Notes: generated by a model from the sequence alone, not told the origin. A DNA stretch of 6,606 bases from Elusimicrobiota bacterium (GCA_016212845.1 JACRDR010000250.1:1-6606); one strand, 5' to 3'. Counted from the first letter of the stretch, positions 1 through 6,494 are shown. Translations and numbers: made by a program.

Positions 1-1
1 C

Positions 2-484
2 GGCGAGCTCCGCGACCTCGAGACAATCCAGCTCGCGCTCACCGCGGCGGAAACCGGCCACCTTTGCTTCGGCACGCTCCACACGCAGGACTGCCCGTCG
101 ACGATCGACCGCATAATCGACGTGTTCCCCCCGCACCAGCAGACGCAGGTGCGCGTCATGCTCTCGACCGCGCTCCAAGGCGTGGTCACCCAGCTCCTGA
201 TCCCCAGAAAGGACGGCAACGGCCGCGTCGCCTGCCGCGAAGTCATGGTGGCGACCCCCGCGATCAACAACCTCATCCGCGAGGGCAAGACGCACATGCT
301 TTACCAGGCGATCGACACCGGCGCCAAGAACGGCATGATCTCGATGGACAAGGCGCTCTCCGAGCTCGTGAAGCAGGGCCTGATCGACGCCGAGGAAGCG
401 CTGAACCACGCGCACAGCCTCGAGACGCTCAAGAGCCTGATCGGCTACACGGGCAGCTCGTCGCGCGCCTCGTTGATGGGCTGA
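2..484 (+). CDS. pilT: Type IV pilus retraction ATPase PilT, C-terminal part (5' truncated by window edge)
   Basis: The reading frame is open from base 2 to the TGA at 482-484, giving 160 residues; the N-terminal half of the ATPase lies outside the window. It begins in the Walker B region (GELRDLETI, PilT consensus GEMRD) and runs straight into the His box (TAAETGHLCFGTLHT) and the DRIIDVFP segment typical of PilT/PilU secretion ATPases. The PilT C-terminal signature is also present (PAINNLIREGKTHMLYQAI, near the family's AIRNLIREGK). PilT hexamers sit at the inner-membrane base of the type IV pilus and use ATP hydrolysis to depolymerise pilin, powering twitching motility and DNA uptake. The family identification is firm. 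Whether this is PilT itself or a PilU-like paralogue cannot be decided without the N-terminus and the neighbouring pil genes. The stop overlaps the next start by one base. Confidence 0.93.
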   Translation, partial: GELRDLETIQLALTAAETGHLCFGTLHTQDCPSTIDRIIDVFPPHQQTQVRVMLSTALQGVVTQLLIPRKDGNGRVACREVMVATPAINNLIREGKTHMLYQAIDTGAKNGMISMDKALSELVKQGLIDAEEALNHAHSLETLKSLIGYTGSSSRASLMG

Positions 485-1389
485 TGGACGACACGACCAA
501 GCTCAAGGCCCTTCGCGCGCTCCGGCTGCTCGAGCGCATCCCCGACGACAAGCTCCCGACGCTGGCGGGCTTCCTCAAGCCGTCGTCCTACGCGGACGGC
601 ACGGTAATCTTCGAGGAAGGCACCGAGGGCGACGCGCTCCTCTTCATCGCGCAGGGCCACATCCGGATCTCCAAACGCGTGCTCGGCGAGAAAGGCGAAG
701 TCGAGTACAAGGACCTCGCGATCGTGCCGCCGGGCGAGTGCGTGGGCGAGATGTCGCTCATGGACCCGGGGCCCCGGTCCGCGCGCGCGACCGCGCGCGG
801 CGAGGTCTCGGTCTTCCAGCTCGAGCGCGGCGATCTCCTGCGCTGGCTCGACTCGAACCCCCAGCTCGCGGTCGGATTTTTCGCCGAGGTCGTGCACACC
901 CTCACGCGCCGCCTGCGCCGCTCCTCCAACGAGCTCGCGCTGCTCTTCGACTTGAGCCAGTGGCTGCTCGAACCGATCGCGTCGGGCAAGGATTTGCTGC
1001 AGAAGGTCCTCGGCCACCTCGTACCGCACATCGAGGGCAGCTGGCGCGGCGCGGCTTTCCTCTACAACGAGTTCAACGAGGAGTTCGAATCCGTCGCCGC
1101 GATGGGCGACTCGCCCGCGCCGTCCAAGATTCCGGCCTTCGCGGACCAGAAGACGCTCTGGCTCGACGGCAAGACGATCGCGGTCGCGCTCAACGGCCCC
1201 AAGCGCCTCGAGGGTTACCTCGTGCTCACGGCCGCCGCCGAGCCCTTCCCCGAGATCAAAAACGAAATCGCCCGCACGCTCGCCACCGCGGCCGGACTCA
1301 TCAGCTCCGCTTTGGAAAACATCCGATTCCGCACCGAGGACCAGCTTCGCGCGCGGCTAAAAGCCTCGCAGTCGTACGGGGCGTACTGA
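484..1389 (+). CDS. Cyclic nucleotide-binding (CNB) domain protein with C-terminal GAF-like region
   Basis: This is a 301-residue protein starting at the ATG that overlaps the pilT stop (TGATG, 482-486). Residues about 13-130 form a CNB/Crp-type beta-roll: 'YADGTVIFEEGTEGDALLFIAQG' style strands (split here at residues 36-58) and a phosphate-binding cassette at residues 84-104 with GEMSLMDPGPRSARATA. The cassette keeps the Glu (E89) and Arg (R98) that normally hold the ribose and cyclic phosphate, so binding of cAMP, cGMP or a related ligand is plausible. A helix (about 130-155) leads to a region at about 160-285 with the alternating strand/helix pattern of a GAF-like domain, which is a weaker call. 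No helix-turn-helix or kinase domain is visible, so it is unlikely to be a Crp-type transcription factor. Its position directly after pilT suggests a nucleotide-dependent regulator of pilus function (inference). No Shine-Dalgarno precedes the start, consistent with coupled reinitiation. Longer in-frame starts upstream would run through pilT in another frame and are not credible. Confidence 0.85.
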   Translation: MDDTTKLKALRALRLLERIPDDKLPTLAGFLKPSSYADGTVIFEEGTEGDALLFIAQGHIRISKRVLGEKGEVEYKDLAIVPPGECVGEMSLMDPGPRSARATARGEVSVFQLERGDLLRWLDSNPQLAVGFFAEVVHTLTRRLRRSSNELALLFDLSQWLLEPIASGKDLLQKVLGHLVPHIEGSWRGAAFLYNEFNEEFESVAAMGDSPAPSKIPAFADQKTLWLDGKTIAVALNGPKRLEGYLVLTAAAEPFPEIKNEIARTLATAAGLISSALENIRFRTEDQLRARLKASQSYGAY

Positions 1390-1766
1390 TGGCCAAACAC
1401 GCGGCCGAAGCCAGCCCCTTCAAGTTCGTCGCGATCGCCGCCGCGCGCGCGGCCTACGACAAGAAAGGCGAGGAGATCCTGCTCCTCAACGTCCGCACGA
1501 CGAGCGGCGTCGCCGACTACATGCTGCTCGTGAGCGTGACCTCGCCCGCGCACTTGGAGGCCCTCGAGTCCGAGATCGAGGATACGCTCGCCAAATCCGG
1601 CGTCGAGCTGAGGCACCGCGACGGCTCGCACTCGGGCCTCTGGCGCGTGCTCGACTTCGGAGGCTTGCTCGTCCACCTCATGCACGCCGAAGCCCGCTCG
1701 TTCTACGCGCTCGACAAGCTCTACCACGACGCGCCGAAGCAGCGCTGGCAGACGAAAGCCGCATGA
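1389..1766 (+). CDS. rsfS: Ribosomal silencing factor RsfS (Iojap/DUF143 family)
   Basis: This 125-residue protein has the normal length for RsfS. The start ATG overlaps the previous stop by one base (1387-1391). Family features appear in order: the early SGVADYMLLVSVTSPAHLEAL segment (residues about 38-58), which matches the D-x-x-D-Y-F-V-I-x-x-G-x-S core, then HRDGSHSGLWRVLDFGG (about 78-94), then LVHLMHAEARSFYALDKLYHDAP (about 95-117), the classic V-H-x-F-x-x-x-x-R-x-F-Y-x-L-E-x-L-W block. RsfS binds ribosomal protein uL14 on the 50S subunit and blocks joining of 30S, shutting down translation during starvation. In many bacteria it sits beside nadD; here it lies between a CNB protein and argS, overlapping both genes by 1-4 nt. 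The function is assigned with high confidence from the family; regulation is not visible. Confidence 0.93.
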   Translation: MAKHAAEASPFKFVAIAAARAAYDKKGEEILLLNVRTTSGVADYMLLVSVTSPAHLEALESEIEDTLAKSGVELRHRDGSHSGLWRVLDFGGLLVHLMHAEARSFYALDKLYHDAPKQRWQTKAA

Positions 1767-3394
1767 TCGTCGAGCGCGTCAAAAAGGACGCTTCCGAGAA
1801 GGTCCGCGCTTGGGCGCTCGAGAAGGGCATCGCCGAGCCGCCGATTCCGACGTACTCCGCGTGCCCCGCGCACGTCCCGGCGGACCTCTCGGTGCCGTGG
1901 CCCATGCCCGCGGCGAAAATCCTCAAGCGCAAACCGCTCGAGATCGCCGGAGAGCTCGCCGCCGTCCTGCAATCGGTGCCGGGCATCGAGAAAGCCGAGC
2001 CCGCGCCGCCCGGCTTCGTGAACCTCAGGCTCTCTCAAGGCGCGCTCGTCGACAACCTCAAGACCGCGGTCGCCGCTCCCGCCGGCTACGGCGCCGGGCA
2101 CGCGGCGAAGAAGCGCAAGGTCCTAATCGAGTACGTCTCCGCCAACCCGACGGGCCCGCTGCACCTGGCTTCCGGCCGCGCGGCCACGCTCGGCGACAGC
2201 CTCATCCGGATTTTCAGCCGCCTCGGCCATACGATGTGGGCCGAGTACTACGTCAACGACGCGGGCGGCCGGGCCGAGAAGCTCGGTCTCTCGCTCAAGG
2301 CGCGCTACGAGGGCAAGGACGTGCCGGAGGACGGCTACCACGGCGACTATCTGAAGGACGTCGCCGCCGCGCTGCCCGCGGAAGCGGCCTCCTGGACGCC
2401 CGAGCAATTCGGCCGCCACGCGATGAAGGTCCTGCTCGAGACGCACAAGCGCGACATGGCCGGCTTCGGCGTGACGTTCGACCGCTGGTACCTCGAGAGC
2501 GAGCTCTACGCGTCCAAGGCCGTCGAAAAGACGCTCGAATTTTTGCGCGGACGCGGGATGGTCTACGACAAGGAAGGCGCGGTGTGGCTCGGCACGCAGG
2601 CGGTCGAGGGCGCCGACGACGACAAGGACCGCGTGCTGGTCAAAAGCACCGGCACCCCGACTTATTTCCTGCCGGACATCGCGTACCACAAAGACAAGTT
2701 CGACCGCGGCTTCACCGAGCTGATCGACATCTGGGGCGCCGACCACCACGGCTACGTGCCGCGCATGAAGGCCGCGATCGCCGCGATGGGCAAGGAACCC
2801 TGGCAGTTCCACGCGATCGTGCACCAGCTCGTGCACCTTTTCCGCGGCACCGAAGCCGTGAAGATGTCCAAGCGCGCCGGCTCGTTCGTCAGCCTCAAAG
2901 AGGTGATCGACGAGGTGGGCCGTGACGCCTGCCGGTTCTTCTTCGCGCTGCGCACGGCGAACTCGCACATGAACTTCGACCTCGAGCTCGCCAAGAAGCA
3001 GAGCTCCGAGAACCCGGTCTTCTACGTGCAGTACGTGCACGCGCGGATCTGCTCGATCTTCCGCGAGGCCGAGAAGACGCTCGGCGGCGCCTTCGACCTC
3101 GCCAAGGCCGACGGGAGCCTGCTCACGGCGCCCGAGGAGCGGGCGCTGCTGGTCAAGCTCGCGTGGTTCCCGGCGACGCTCGAGACGTGCGAAACGGAGC
3201 TCTCGCCGCACCCGCTCGGCGGCTACCTGATGGAACTCGCCGGCCTCTACCACCCCTTCTACGAGAAGTGCCGCGTCCTGGAGCCCAAGGACCCGGCGAC
3301 GACGCTCGCCCGCCTCGCCCTCTGCGCGGGCGTGCGCGACGTCATCGCCCAGGGCCTGGACCTTCTCGGCGTCTCCGCCCCCGACAAGATGTAG
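1763..3394 (+). CDS. argS: Arginyl-tRNA synthetase (class I aaRS)
   Basis: The 543-residue protein is close to the usual 550-580 and appears complete. It charges tRNA-Arg with arginine using ATP in the cytoplasm. Domain order: an N-terminal Add-1 tRNA-recognition domain (about 1-105); the Rossmann catalytic core beginning at EYVSANPTGPLH (123-134); the WGADHHGYVPRMKA motif (324-337); the KMSKR loop (367-371, followed by AGSFVSL); then the DALR anticodon-binding domain (about 416-543), ending GLDLLGVSAPDKM, the usual ArgS terminus. The core HIGH signature, normally HVGH or HIGH, reads HLAS (134-137), so the second His is Ser. Everything else around it (NPTGPLH upstream, GRAATLGD downstream) is standard. 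The ATG overlaps the rsfS stop as ATGA (1763-1766), indicating translational coupling. No upstream promoter or Shine-Dalgarno is evident, so it is probably expressed from the pilT-side operon promoter outside the window. Confidence 0.97.
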   Translation: MIVERVKKDASEKVRAWALEKGIAEPPIPTYSACPAHVPADLSVPWPMPAAKILKRKPLEIAGELAAVLQSVPGIEKAEPAPPGFVNLRLSQGALVDNLKTAVAAPAGYGAGHAAKKRKVLIEYVSANPTGPLHLASGRAATLGDSLIRIFSRLGHTMWAEYYVNDAGGRAEKLGLSLKARYEGKDVPEDGYHGDYLKDVAAALPAEAASWTPEQFGRHAMKVLLETHKRDMAGFGVTFDRWYLESELYASKAVEKTLEFLRGRGMVYDKEGAVWLGTQAVEGADDDKDRVLVKSTGTPTYFLPDIAYHKDKFDRGFTELIDIWGADHHGYVPRMKAAIAAMGKEPWQFHAIVHQLVHLFRGTEAVKMSKRAGSFVSLKEVIDEVGRDACRFFFALRTANSHMNFDLELAKKQSSENPVFYVQYVHARICSIFREAEKTLGGAFDLAKADGSLLTAPEERALLVKLAWFPATLETCETELSPHPLGGYLMELAGLYHPFYEKCRVLEPKDPATTLARLALCAGVRDVIAQGLDLLGVSAPDKM

Positions 3395-3401
3395 CCGGCG
3401 T

Positions 3402-3932
3402 TCAAAGCGCTAGACCGTTCATTCTGCTGCCCAGCCGGACGAAGACGAGCGGGGCTTCCGCGAAACTCTCGTCGTTCCGGTGGCGCCGGAAGTAGCTCGC
3501 GAGCGCGTCTCCTTCCGGCCAGCCGGATTCGTTCCAGCCCTCTTCTTCCAGCCCGTCGCCCGTAAGAAAGCGCAGTTCCGCGAGATTGCGGTCCTGCAGC
3601 CCGAACGCGGCCGGAACCCAGCGATTGCCGATCCGGATGTTCAGGATCCTAAGAGTCTCCTGTTCGTCCAAGCGGATCGCGGACAGCACCGCAAGGTAGT
3701 GGTTCACCCGCTCCTCTCCGCTATCCAGCGTAAAGACATAGTCGAGCGCGTAGGTATTTTTGATGCCGCGCGACACGGTGAGCATGCCCGTCTCGCTGCG
3801 CCAGGTCCCGAGCAGCGAGCGCTGGACCGGAAGCTGCTGACCCAGCAGCGAGTTTCCGGGACGGCAGCCGATCATTCCTACCGCCGCCAGAAGCGCCGCC
3901 AGCCGGATCCACGTCATCGATTCGATTTTCAT
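3402..3932 (-). CDS. Small predicted lipoprotein of unknown function
   Basis: This encodes a 176-residue protein. The N-terminus is a lipoprotein signal peptide: a charged start (MKIESMTWIR), a hydrophobic stretch LAALLAAVG, then a lipobox-like MIGC with the lipidated Cys at residue 23. The mature part has a GTWRSE segment (42-47) followed by predicted beta-rich sequence. This vaguely recalls lipocalin-like or META-type outer-membrane-associated beta domains, but no family is recognised. After signal peptidase II cleavage it should be tethered to a membrane outside the cytoplasm. The start is supported by a strong Shine-Dalgarno (3936-3945 region). The gene is convergent with argS, with only 7 bp between the two stop codons and no terminator visible between them. 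It lies downstream of the terminator that ends the 4068-5405 gene, so it probably has its own promoter. Its sequence looks less G+C-rich than the flanking genes, a weak hint of different origin. Confidence 0.75.
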   Translation of the reverse strand: MKIESMTWIRLAALLAAVGMIGCRPGNSLLGQQLPVQRSLLGTWRSETGMLTVSRGIKNTYALDYVFTLDSGEERVNHYLAVLSAIRLDEQETLRILNIRIGNRWVPAAFGLQDRNLAELRFLTGDGLEEEGWNESGWPEGDALASYFRRHRNDESFAEAPLVFVRLGSRMNGLAL

Positions 3933-3946
3933 TCTCCCCCCTCCGC
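3933..3946 (-). promoter_or_regulatory. Shine-Dalgarno of the lipoprotein gene
   Basis: Read on the - strand, the bases before the ATG are GCGGAGGGGGGAGA. A GGAGG core lies about 7 nt from the start codon. This is a strong ribosome binding site and fixes the start that also gives a well-formed lipoprotein signal peptide. It contrasts with the + strand operon, whose internal genes have none. Confidence 0.8.
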
Positions 3947-4001
3947 CTGAGTAGAGAATAGCCGGGTCGCGCGAGGCCGGCGACCGAAGCTTCTCTGAAG
4001 C

Positions 4002-4046
4002 AAAAAACCGCGGCGGCAGCTCGTTTTTTCGAGCTCGCCGCCGCGG
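4002..4046 (-). terminator. Rho-independent terminator of the - strand stalk-protein operon
   Basis: The arms 4008-4023 and 4030-4046 pair as a 16-bp stem with one bulged base (the extra G/C at about 4036-4037) around a six-base A/T loop (4024-4029). The stem is very G+C rich. On the - strand it is followed immediately by six T residues (complement of 4002-4007). It begins 21 bp after the stop of the 4068-5405 gene. On the + strand the 3' flank has no T run, so it works in one direction only. It separates the stalk-protein unit from the lipoprotein gene. Confidence 0.9.
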
Positions 4047-4067
4047 GACTTCAGCGCGTCTTCGGAA

Positions 4068-5405
4068 CTATCGGCCCGCCCATTCGATCGGGCACTGGTT
4101 GATCACCGGCACCGCGCAGCCGGCGCCGATCGAGCACGCGTCGCCGAGCTTCTCTCCTTTATTACACGGAGGAGCGGCCGGGCTGAAGCCGTAGTAGCCG
4201 TAGTGCAGCTTGCGGTCCTGGCCGCACTGCAGGACGTTGCAGCCCGTCTGCACGACTTCGATGTAGCCGTCGACCTTTTTTTTCGTCGTCGCGTCGGCGA
4301 ACACGAAGTGCGTCTTGATGCCGTTGGTCGCCCACATCGCGGGATCCCACGCGAGGCGCCCGATCCACTTGCCGTTCTCGTAGGTCCACTCCTTGTTGCC
4401 GTACTTGCCGTTCGTCATGAACGGCATGATGTACGGCTGCGCGCCGATGTTCTCGCAGGTCTTCGGCCGCACGGTCGAGGGCTTGTCGAAGAGCGGATGC
4501 CGCTCCACCTCGTAGCAAACGGTCGTCTTCGCCGCGTCCAGCCCGGAGACCTCGAAAACGATCTCCCGCGGCGGGAAGTTCATGTCGAACACCTGCCGCG
4601 AGGGCGAGATCGTCGGTTCCGTCGCCGCGGCCGCCGCCTGCGCCGTAAGCCCGCCGGAGCCCGAGCTCGTGGTCCCCGAGGCGCTCGACGTCACGCTCGC
4701 GGCCGCCGGCGAGACGCTCGCGCTCGCCGAGCCGGACAGCGGCGCCGCCGCGACGGCCGCGGACGGCGTTCCCGTCCCCGGCTGGGCGGACGCCGCGGTC
4801 GTCGTCTTCGTCTGGCGCGAGCCGAGCGACGACAGCGCGCGGAGCCGCGTCGGCAGCGCCCGGACCACGCCGATCGAGTGCAGCTTATCGAGGCGCCGCT
4901 TCGCCGGCGCGTGGAAGGCGGCCGAGGGCGCGGCCGTCTTCGCCGGCGCCGAGGGCATCGAGAAGAACGCCCCGCTCGAGCCCCCCAGCGCGACGCGAGC
5001 CGACGACGCTCCCCCGGAGAGCTCCGCTCCGGCGGCCGAGACCGCGTCGCGCATCGCGTCCGGCGCGGCGCCCAAGAGCTCAGCCGCGATCGGCGGCGGC
5101 TCGCCGAGGCGTCCCGCCGGCGCGACGGTTTTCCGCCGGACGGGCGCCTCCGAAGGCCCCACCCGCTCCGCGATCAGACTCGCCGGCGCGGGGTTCTCGC
5201 TTCTCAGCGCCGGCAGGCGATCCGAGGCGTCCTGCTCCGGCGAGGCCGCGGCCGCCCGCCGGGACTCCGGCCAGCGCAGCCGCTCCGCGTTCTCGACCGG
5301 ACCTCGCACGAACGACGCGGCTCCGGCGAAGGCCAGCGCGCCGATCGCCCCCAGCGCGATCACGCCCGACCCGAACGTCGTTCGGCCCATTCCATTTCGT
5401 TCCAT
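4068..5405 (-). CDS. Membrane-anchored Ala/Ser-rich stalk protein with Cys-rich C-terminal domain, unknown function
   Basis: This 445-residue protein matches no family I recognise. Residues 1-10 carry basic residues, then about 11-33 form one hydrophobic segment (GVIALGAIGALAFAGAASF). The charge pattern predicts a signal anchor with the rest outside the cytoplasm; cleavage after the Ala-rich end is also possible. Residues about 35-200 are Ala/Pro/Ser/Arg-rich with a basic patch at 168-200. Residues about 200-265 are nearly pure Ala/Ser/Thr/Gly and probably disordered. From about 270 the composition changes sharply to a folded domain rich in Tyr, Trp, Asn and Lys. This domain holds all eight cysteines (297, 317, 389, 394, 414, 424, 430, 438), consistent with up to four disulfides in an oxidising compartment. 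The start is fixed by a near-perfect Shine-Dalgarno; the next Met (residue 6) lacks one. It is the second gene of a two-gene unit, 3 bp after the upstream stop, and ends just before a strong terminator. A surface or cell-envelope role is inference. Confidence 0.8.
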   Translation of the reverse strand: MERNGMGRTTFGSGVIALGAIGALAFAGAASFVRGPVENAERLRWPESRRAAAASPEQDASDRLPALRSENPAPASLIAERVGPSEAPVRRKTVAPAGRLGEPPPIAAELLGAAPDAMRDAVSAAGAELSGGASSARVALGGSSGAFFSMPSAPAKTAAPSAAFHAPAKRRLDKLHSIGVVRALPTRLRALSSLGSRQTKTTTAASAQPGTGTPSAAVAAAPLSGSASASVSPAAASVTSSASGTTSSGSGGLTAQAAAAATEPTISPSRQVFDMNFPPREIVFEVSGLDAAKTTVCYEVERHPLFDKPSTVRPKTCENIGAQPYIMPFMTNGKYGNKEWTYENGKWIGRLAWDPAMWATNGIKTHFVFADATTKKKVDGYIEVVQTGCNVLQCGQDRKLHYGYYGFSPAAPPCNKGEKLGDACSIGAGCAVPVINQCPIEWAGR

Positions 5406-5408
5406 GGA

Positions 5409-6365
5409 TTACCTCCCTTGATACCGGCGCCGGCACGCGGCGTCGGCTTCGCAGCGGCGCACCATCTCCATGCACGCCGCCGCGGCGTCGGCATGCTGGC
5501 ACGCCGCGATGCCGGTCACTCCCTGCTCGGCCTTCTCTTGAAGCACGCGGAGGATGTCTCGGCGCGACTGGTCGTCGATCCGGCTCAACAAAGCGGAGCT
5601 CTCGAGGCCCGCGACTTCGCGGCCGTCGCCCGCCTCCGCGATTTTCCCCAGCTTCACCGCGTTCTCCGCCTCGCGGCCCGAGGCGCGCCGGCCGGTCTCC
5701 GTCTCGTCGCCGGAGCCGTACGCCGAGCCGTGCACCGCGTCGCGCAGATCGTTCGGGACCTCGGCGTCGGGATTGGAGGCCACGAGGCGCCAGGCGGTGC
5801 CGCTGTCGGAGCGGAACACCCGGGCTTCGGAGTTGGCCTGCGCCGCGACCGCCGAAGAGACGCGACGCACGAACGCCGCGCGGGCTTTCGCGCCGAACGG
5901 CCGGCCCGGAGCGAGCGCCGCCGCGTAGGCGGTCGAGCGCTCGGACGAGGCGCGCGAACCGCCGGCGCTCGAGCCGCTGCCGGAAAGCCCGCCTTCCGCC
6001 GCGAAATCGGACTCGAGGCGCGACGCCGCAGCCCGGTTCGCCGCAAACGCGCCGGACGAGGCCGCGCCCGTGCCGCTCGCCGCGCCGCGAAACTCGCGGA
6101 TCGGCCGCACGCGCAATTCGGGGAAGGACGGCTCGGAATCGCTCGCGGCCCGGGCCGCGAGCTTAAGCGGCGCGAGCTCTCTGCGCGGCGCCTCGAGCGA
6201 GGACGCGAAACGGAAGCCGCGGCCTTCGCCCTCGAGCGACCAAAGCCCCCAGAGCGCGCCGGCGGTTCCGCCCGCCAGGGCATACAAGGCGGCGAGGACC
6301 GCGGTCCGGCTCCGGCCCGAAACGGGCGCCGCGGTCCGGCGAACCTGGATGGTGGGCTCGTTCAT
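5409..6365 (-). CDS. Membrane-anchored Ala/Ser-rich protein with C-terminal four-Cys motif, unknown function
   Basis: From the ATG at 6365 this gives 318 residues of no recognised family. It has a 20-residue basic tail (MNEPTIQVRR and on to SGRSR), one hydrophobic segment at about 21-42 (AVLAALYALAGGTAGALWGLW), and then a long Ala/Ser/Gly/Arg-rich, probably disordered region to about 155. A more ordinary segment follows (about 158-215, FVRRVSSAVAAQANSE and AWRLVASNPDAEVPNDL), then a helical Glu/Arg-rich stretch (225-285). The C-terminal 30 residues carry four Cys (289, 298, 305, 311; spacing C-x8-C-x6-C-x5-C) in predicted helices. The positive tail predicts N-in, C-out topology. I chose this start because the divergent gene at 6535 begins with the same N-terminal sequence. 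A GTG at 6401 in the same frame has a better Shine-Dalgarno and would add 12 residues. It is the first gene of a unit with the 4068-5405 gene. Confidence 0.78.
   Translation of the reverse strand: MNEPTIQVRRTAAPVSGRSRTAVLAALYALAGGTAGALWGLWSLEGEGRGFRFASSLEAPRRELAPLKLAARAASDSEPSFPELRVRPIREFRGAASGTGAASSGAFAANRAAASRLESDFAAEGGLSGSGSSAGGSRASSERSTAYAAALAPGRPFGAKARAAFVRRVSSAVAAQANSEARVFRSDSGTAWRLVASNPDAEVPNDLRDAVHGSAYGSGDETETGRRASGREAENAVKLGKIAEAGDGREVAGLESSALLSRIDDQSRRDILRVLQEKAEQGVTGIAACQHADAAAACMEMVRRCEADAACRRRYQGR
5412..5421 (-). promoter_or_regulatory. Shine-Dalgarno embedded in the 3' end of the upstream gene
   Basis: On the - strand the sequence TCAAGGGAGGTAATCC precedes the ATG at 5405. The AAGGGAGGTAA block closely matches the anti-16S consensus, with 6 nt between GGAGG and the ATG. 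The same bases encode the final Gln-Gly-Arg-stop of the upstream protein. Ribosomes ending the first gene therefore stop directly over the ribosome binding site of the second, which predicts translational coupling of the pair. Confidence 0.88.
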
Positions 6366-6406
6366 GCTCTCAGGATGCGGGAAACGCGCCGGGGCCTCCA
6401 CGAAAA

Positions 6407-6413
6407 CCTCTCT
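6407..6413 (-). promoter_or_regulatory. Candidate Shine-Dalgarno for an alternative GTG start at 6401
   Basis: Read on the - strand, AGAGAGG lies 5 nt before a GTG at 6399-6401 that is in frame with the 5409-6365 gene. The chosen ATG at 6365 has only a weak purine run (GAGAG) close before it. This site therefore argues for a 330-residue product, while the N-terminal match with the divergent paralogue argues for 318. Both starts may be used. Confidence 0.4.
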
Positions 6414-6420
6414 GACGAGG

Positions 6421-6450
6421 ATTCTGCAGGCCTTGCCGATGTTTTTTCAC
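6421..6450 (-). promoter_or_regulatory. Weak candidate promoter for the - strand two-gene unit
   Basis: On the - strand GTGAAA (complement of 6445-6450) and CAGAAT (complement of 6421-6426) are separated by 18 nt. Each matches the sigma70 consensus at 4 of 6 positions. Transcription would start near 6414, just before the AGAGAGG site and the GTG at 6401, about 50 nt before the ATG at 6365. The match is modest and could be chance. Confidence 0.2.
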
Positions 6451-6494
6451 GACGCCGCGGGACTCCGTCAGTATTCCTTCATAGGCGCTTCCTA

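Noticed and set aside
2123..3253. A 376-codon open frame on the - strand inside argS
   Set aside because: argS is unmistakable by family motifs over its whole length; the opposite frame is low-information Arg/Val/Glu/Leu-rich sequence typical of an antisense shadow.
3955..3960. TATTCT (- strand) as a -10 box for the lipoprotein gene
   Set aside because: It is at a sensible distance from the start, but no -35-like hexamer is found at 16-19 nt upstream, so the promoter is not called.
4582..5421. A 279-codon open frame on the + strand opposite the 445-residue stalk protein
   Set aside because: It is the complement of Ala/Ser/Gly-rich codons in high-G+C DNA, which routinely leaves the opposite strand open. 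It has no Shine-Dalgarno, and the - strand gene has a strong one plus a TM segment and folded Cys domain.
6299..6340. Twelve-base direct repeat CCGCGGTCCGGC at 6299-6310 and 6329-6340, considered as an operator
   Set aside because: Both copies lie within the coding sequence for the basic tail and are made of common Arg/Thr/Ala codons in G+C-rich DNA; no third copy or regulatory placement supports a binding site.
6421..6450. T run at 6442-6447 (+) as an intrinsic terminator in the divergent spacer
   Set aside because: The bases before it (GCAGGCCTTGC) form only a poor imperfect stem, and no + strand gene ends there.
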